From: Rutstroemia sp. NJR-2017a BVV2
Taxonomy: Eukaryota; Ascomycota; Leotiomycetes; Helotiales; Rutstroemiaceae
Assembly: GCA_002946415.1 (NCBI GenBank)
Contig: NJPS01000070.1
Coordinates: 434,001-498,000 of the forward strand
DNA length: 64,000 bases
Direction of reading: 5' to 3'
The notes below the pieces were generated by a model, which was not told where the DNA came from, made no database searches, and saw only the letters and a list, made by a program, of their open reading frames with translations. The translations under genes were made by a program, and so were the position numbers. Below are positions 62,581 through 64,000 of the stretch, one piece after another; the first letter of the stretch is position 1; each line of letters begins with the position of its first letter.

Positions 62581-62756
62581 GTGGTGCTTCCCCCCCCGAG
62601 TTTAGCGGCCGCCGCATCAGGCAAGGTGCGTGCACGGGCCGGCTGCCGCTTTCAACGTCTATAAAAATCGCGCGTCCTCCTCTCCTTGACTATCATCCTT
62701 TTCAATTCTCTTCCAACCCTCTTTTACTTGGTCATTCGACTTCGCCATACCCTGCC
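62575..62756 (+). promoter_or_regulatory. Promoter-like segment: TATA-like box and pyrimidine-rich leader
   Basis: Normal fungal composition returns abruptly here. It contains a run of eight C (62590-62597), G+C-rich sequence, TATAAAA at 62660-62666, then a C/T-rich stretch (about 62672-62740) and an ATG at 62757. TATA plus CT-rich leader about 90 bp before an ATG is a common fungal core-promoter layout. What it drives is unclear because the following ORF is only 46 codons. Confidence 0.45.
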
Positions 62757-62897
62757 ATGCACTGTCGACCTCTCCCACATAGATTCACTTCGAATGCCCT
62801 TTATATCGGCCTCGCCGCAGCTGAAAACCTCGAGGATACGATGTATCTGAAGTCAGAATTCCCGGTTTACTCCTCTGAACTCGACACAATTCACTAA
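62757..62897 (+). CDS. Short ORF of 46 codons, possible first exon or leader peptide
   Basis: ATG at 62757, stop TAA at 62895-62897; starts MHCRPLPHRF and includes YIGLAAAENLEDTMYLKSE. It was chosen only because it follows the promoter-like segment. I recognise no family. A GT at 62843 and AG at 62960 could splice to a further open stretch ending near 63098, but donor and branch sequences are weak. Its last codons run into the tandem duplication at 62866. It may be a gene remnant rather than a gene. Confidence 0.25.
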   Translation: MHCRPLPHRFTSNALYIGLAAAENLEDTMYLKSEFPVYSSELDTIH

Positions 62898-63371
62898 TTG
62901 CAATGTCGATTGTTATTTTTAAACTCATTCTATTGGCTGAGATGCGCGTATGGAATTCAGCTCAGTTTCCTCCTCCCGACATTGCACTATCATAACCCTT
63001 ACGATACTGCCCTTCGGTGACTCCGTCTGCAGATGTTTTCCCCTTGTCTTTTCCATTCATGCATTGGGATTTGACCAATCGAAAAAATACCTTACAGCAG
63101 TGTAGTTGCCGCCTAGCTGCGCCGCGAATGAATGACGTGTCGAGGGACGGATCCTGGTGGGGTTCCTGCATCGTGAGATAGTAGTATGAGCCGTATGCCT
63201 TGACCTAGGCTAATTTGTGATGAGAAGGGCTTATTCCTGTCGAGCATCCTTGCTTGCAACCGAATACGAAACGCCGACGGTCTGAGCATCAGGTCGCAAG
63301 CGGACAAGGAGATGTAGGTATTTACAAGGGGACAGGTCGTATGACCTCGGAAGAAGTTCTAGCATTCACGA
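62866..63371. repeat. Diverged tandem duplication, unit 1
   Basis: Matches unit 2 at a constant offset of 506 for most of its length. Anchors are TTTACTCCTCTGAACTCGA (62866), CCTTACGATACTGCCC.TCGGTGA (about 62997), GACCTAGGCTAATTTGTGATG (63202) and GAATACGAAACGCC (63262). Frames are not conserved between the units, so it is probably non-coding. The small ORFs across it were not accepted. Confidence 0.8.
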
Positions 63372-63906
63372 TTTACTACTCTGAACTCGATGCTCTTGAT
63401 GGTCGCAATGACGATTCCTTTTTTCAATCGCATCATATTTGTCAAAATACGAGCATGAACTAGGTTTGGCCTCCCCTTCTTGTTGTCACATCATCACAAA
63501 CCTTACAGCCACGCCCCTCGGTGATTCCAGCTGCAGTGGCTATACCTTGGCTTTACTTTCACCACATCGCGATATGGCCAATAGCAAAAATGCCTCGCGA
63601 CGATGTGGGTAGCTGCTGCCTACTTGCGCTGCAGATCAATTACGTGTCGAGGAAAGGAAGCTCGGCAAATTCCCTTTATGGAGACGGTGATATACGCTGT
63701 ATGCCTCGACCTAGGCTGATTTGTGGTGAGAAGGGCCGATTTCCGCCGATGTAACTGTGATAGATTGCAGATTGTATCATCACAGCTTCGGTTGAGCTTC
63801 CTTATGATCGAATACGAAACACCTGCGGTATGAGAGCTGGGTCACAAGCAGAGAGAGACGTGGGTGGTTACAAGCAGGCAGATCATGCGACCTTGTGAGG
63901 AGTTCT
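63372..63906. repeat. Diverged tandem duplication, unit 2
   Basis: Counterparts of the unit 1 anchors lie at 63372, about 63501, 63708 and 63810. About 42 extra bases around 63740-63795 move the offset from 506 to 546-548 at the right end (AGTTCT at 63355-63360 and 63901-63906). The units share long patches of near identity separated by diverged parts. Not RIP-like: differences include many transversions. Confidence 0.8.
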
Positions 63907-64000
63907 GTTAGAGTCGTGGCCATATCAGAAGCATGGTGTGGGAACTTGCAAGAGAACCTTTGGCTTCATACACTGCTTCTGGCAGGACAGCACATGTTGC
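63907..64000. other. Right edge, nothing recognised
   Basis: Normal-composition sequence beyond the duplication. No ORF or motif can be supported in this short stretch. Confidence 0.3.

Noticed and set aside
62843..62960. Intron joining the 46-codon ORF to a downstream frame
   Set aside because: GTATCT donor and the branch sequence are weak and nothing supports the resulting protein; kept only as a note.
62962..63754. Small ORFs of 64-77 codons on both strands in the right flank
   Set aside because: They lie in the tandem duplication, are not conserved in frame between the two units and show no recognisable motif.

Overview
The window looks like filamentous ascomycete DNA. It holds one normal-composition fungal gene (1-2.1 kb), about 60 kb of extremely A+T-rich DNA made of decayed transposons (about 2.1-62.57 kb), and a normal-composition segment (62.58-64 kb). 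In the A+T-rich block almost every reading frame is broken. The breaks are mostly TAG/TAA codons where the recognisable families carry Gln or Trp, and element copies differ mainly by C/T and G/A. This is the signature of repeat-induced point mutation (RIP). I infer RIP from pattern; no index was computed.

Layout. 1-327: 5' part of a pogo/Fot1-like transposase on the minus strand, running off the window. 645-1973: the only convincing intact protein gene, a 442-aa aminoglycoside-phosphotransferase/choline-kinase-like (APH-fold) protein. 2176-31077: an old Ty3/gypsy fragment (family A, copy A0) split by a LINE fragment (LINE1), which is itself split by a complete 6.9-kb gypsy element (B1: 550-bp LTRs, perfect 5-bp target duplication). 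A second family-B element (B2) follows, split by a 4.9-kb LINE (LINE2, 12-bp target duplication) and by a family-A element (A2). 30158-44793: three family-A elements nested in one another (A3 holds A4, which holds A5). A5 (37216-43558) is the least mutated and lies on the opposite strand. 46552-55264: an 8.7-kb Copia-type element with 313-bp LTRs and about 2.1 kb of extra sequence between RNase H and the 3' LTR. 55265-61172: a plus-strand family-B element (B3) split by a 2.0-kb LTR element with no pol (D). About 61390-62580: a plus-strand pogo-type transposase relic whose last codons coincide with the sharp end of the A+T-rich block.

Right flank, 62575-64000: a promoter-like stretch (TATA-like box, pyrimidine-rich leader, short ORF) and a diverged tandem duplication with a roughly 506-548 bp period. 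No confident gene was found there.

How it fits together. Equal-length LTR pairs and target-site duplications give an insertion order: A0 before LINE1 before B1; A0 (probable) before B2 before LINE2, with A2 landing at the LINE2/B2 edge; A3 before A4 before A5; B3 before D. Families A and B both end in recognisable chromodomain remains. This fits, but does not prove, heterochromatin-directed integration that keeps enlarging the same silent block. No operon, CRISPR array, tRNA or rRNA gene was seen. All family letters are local labels, not database names.
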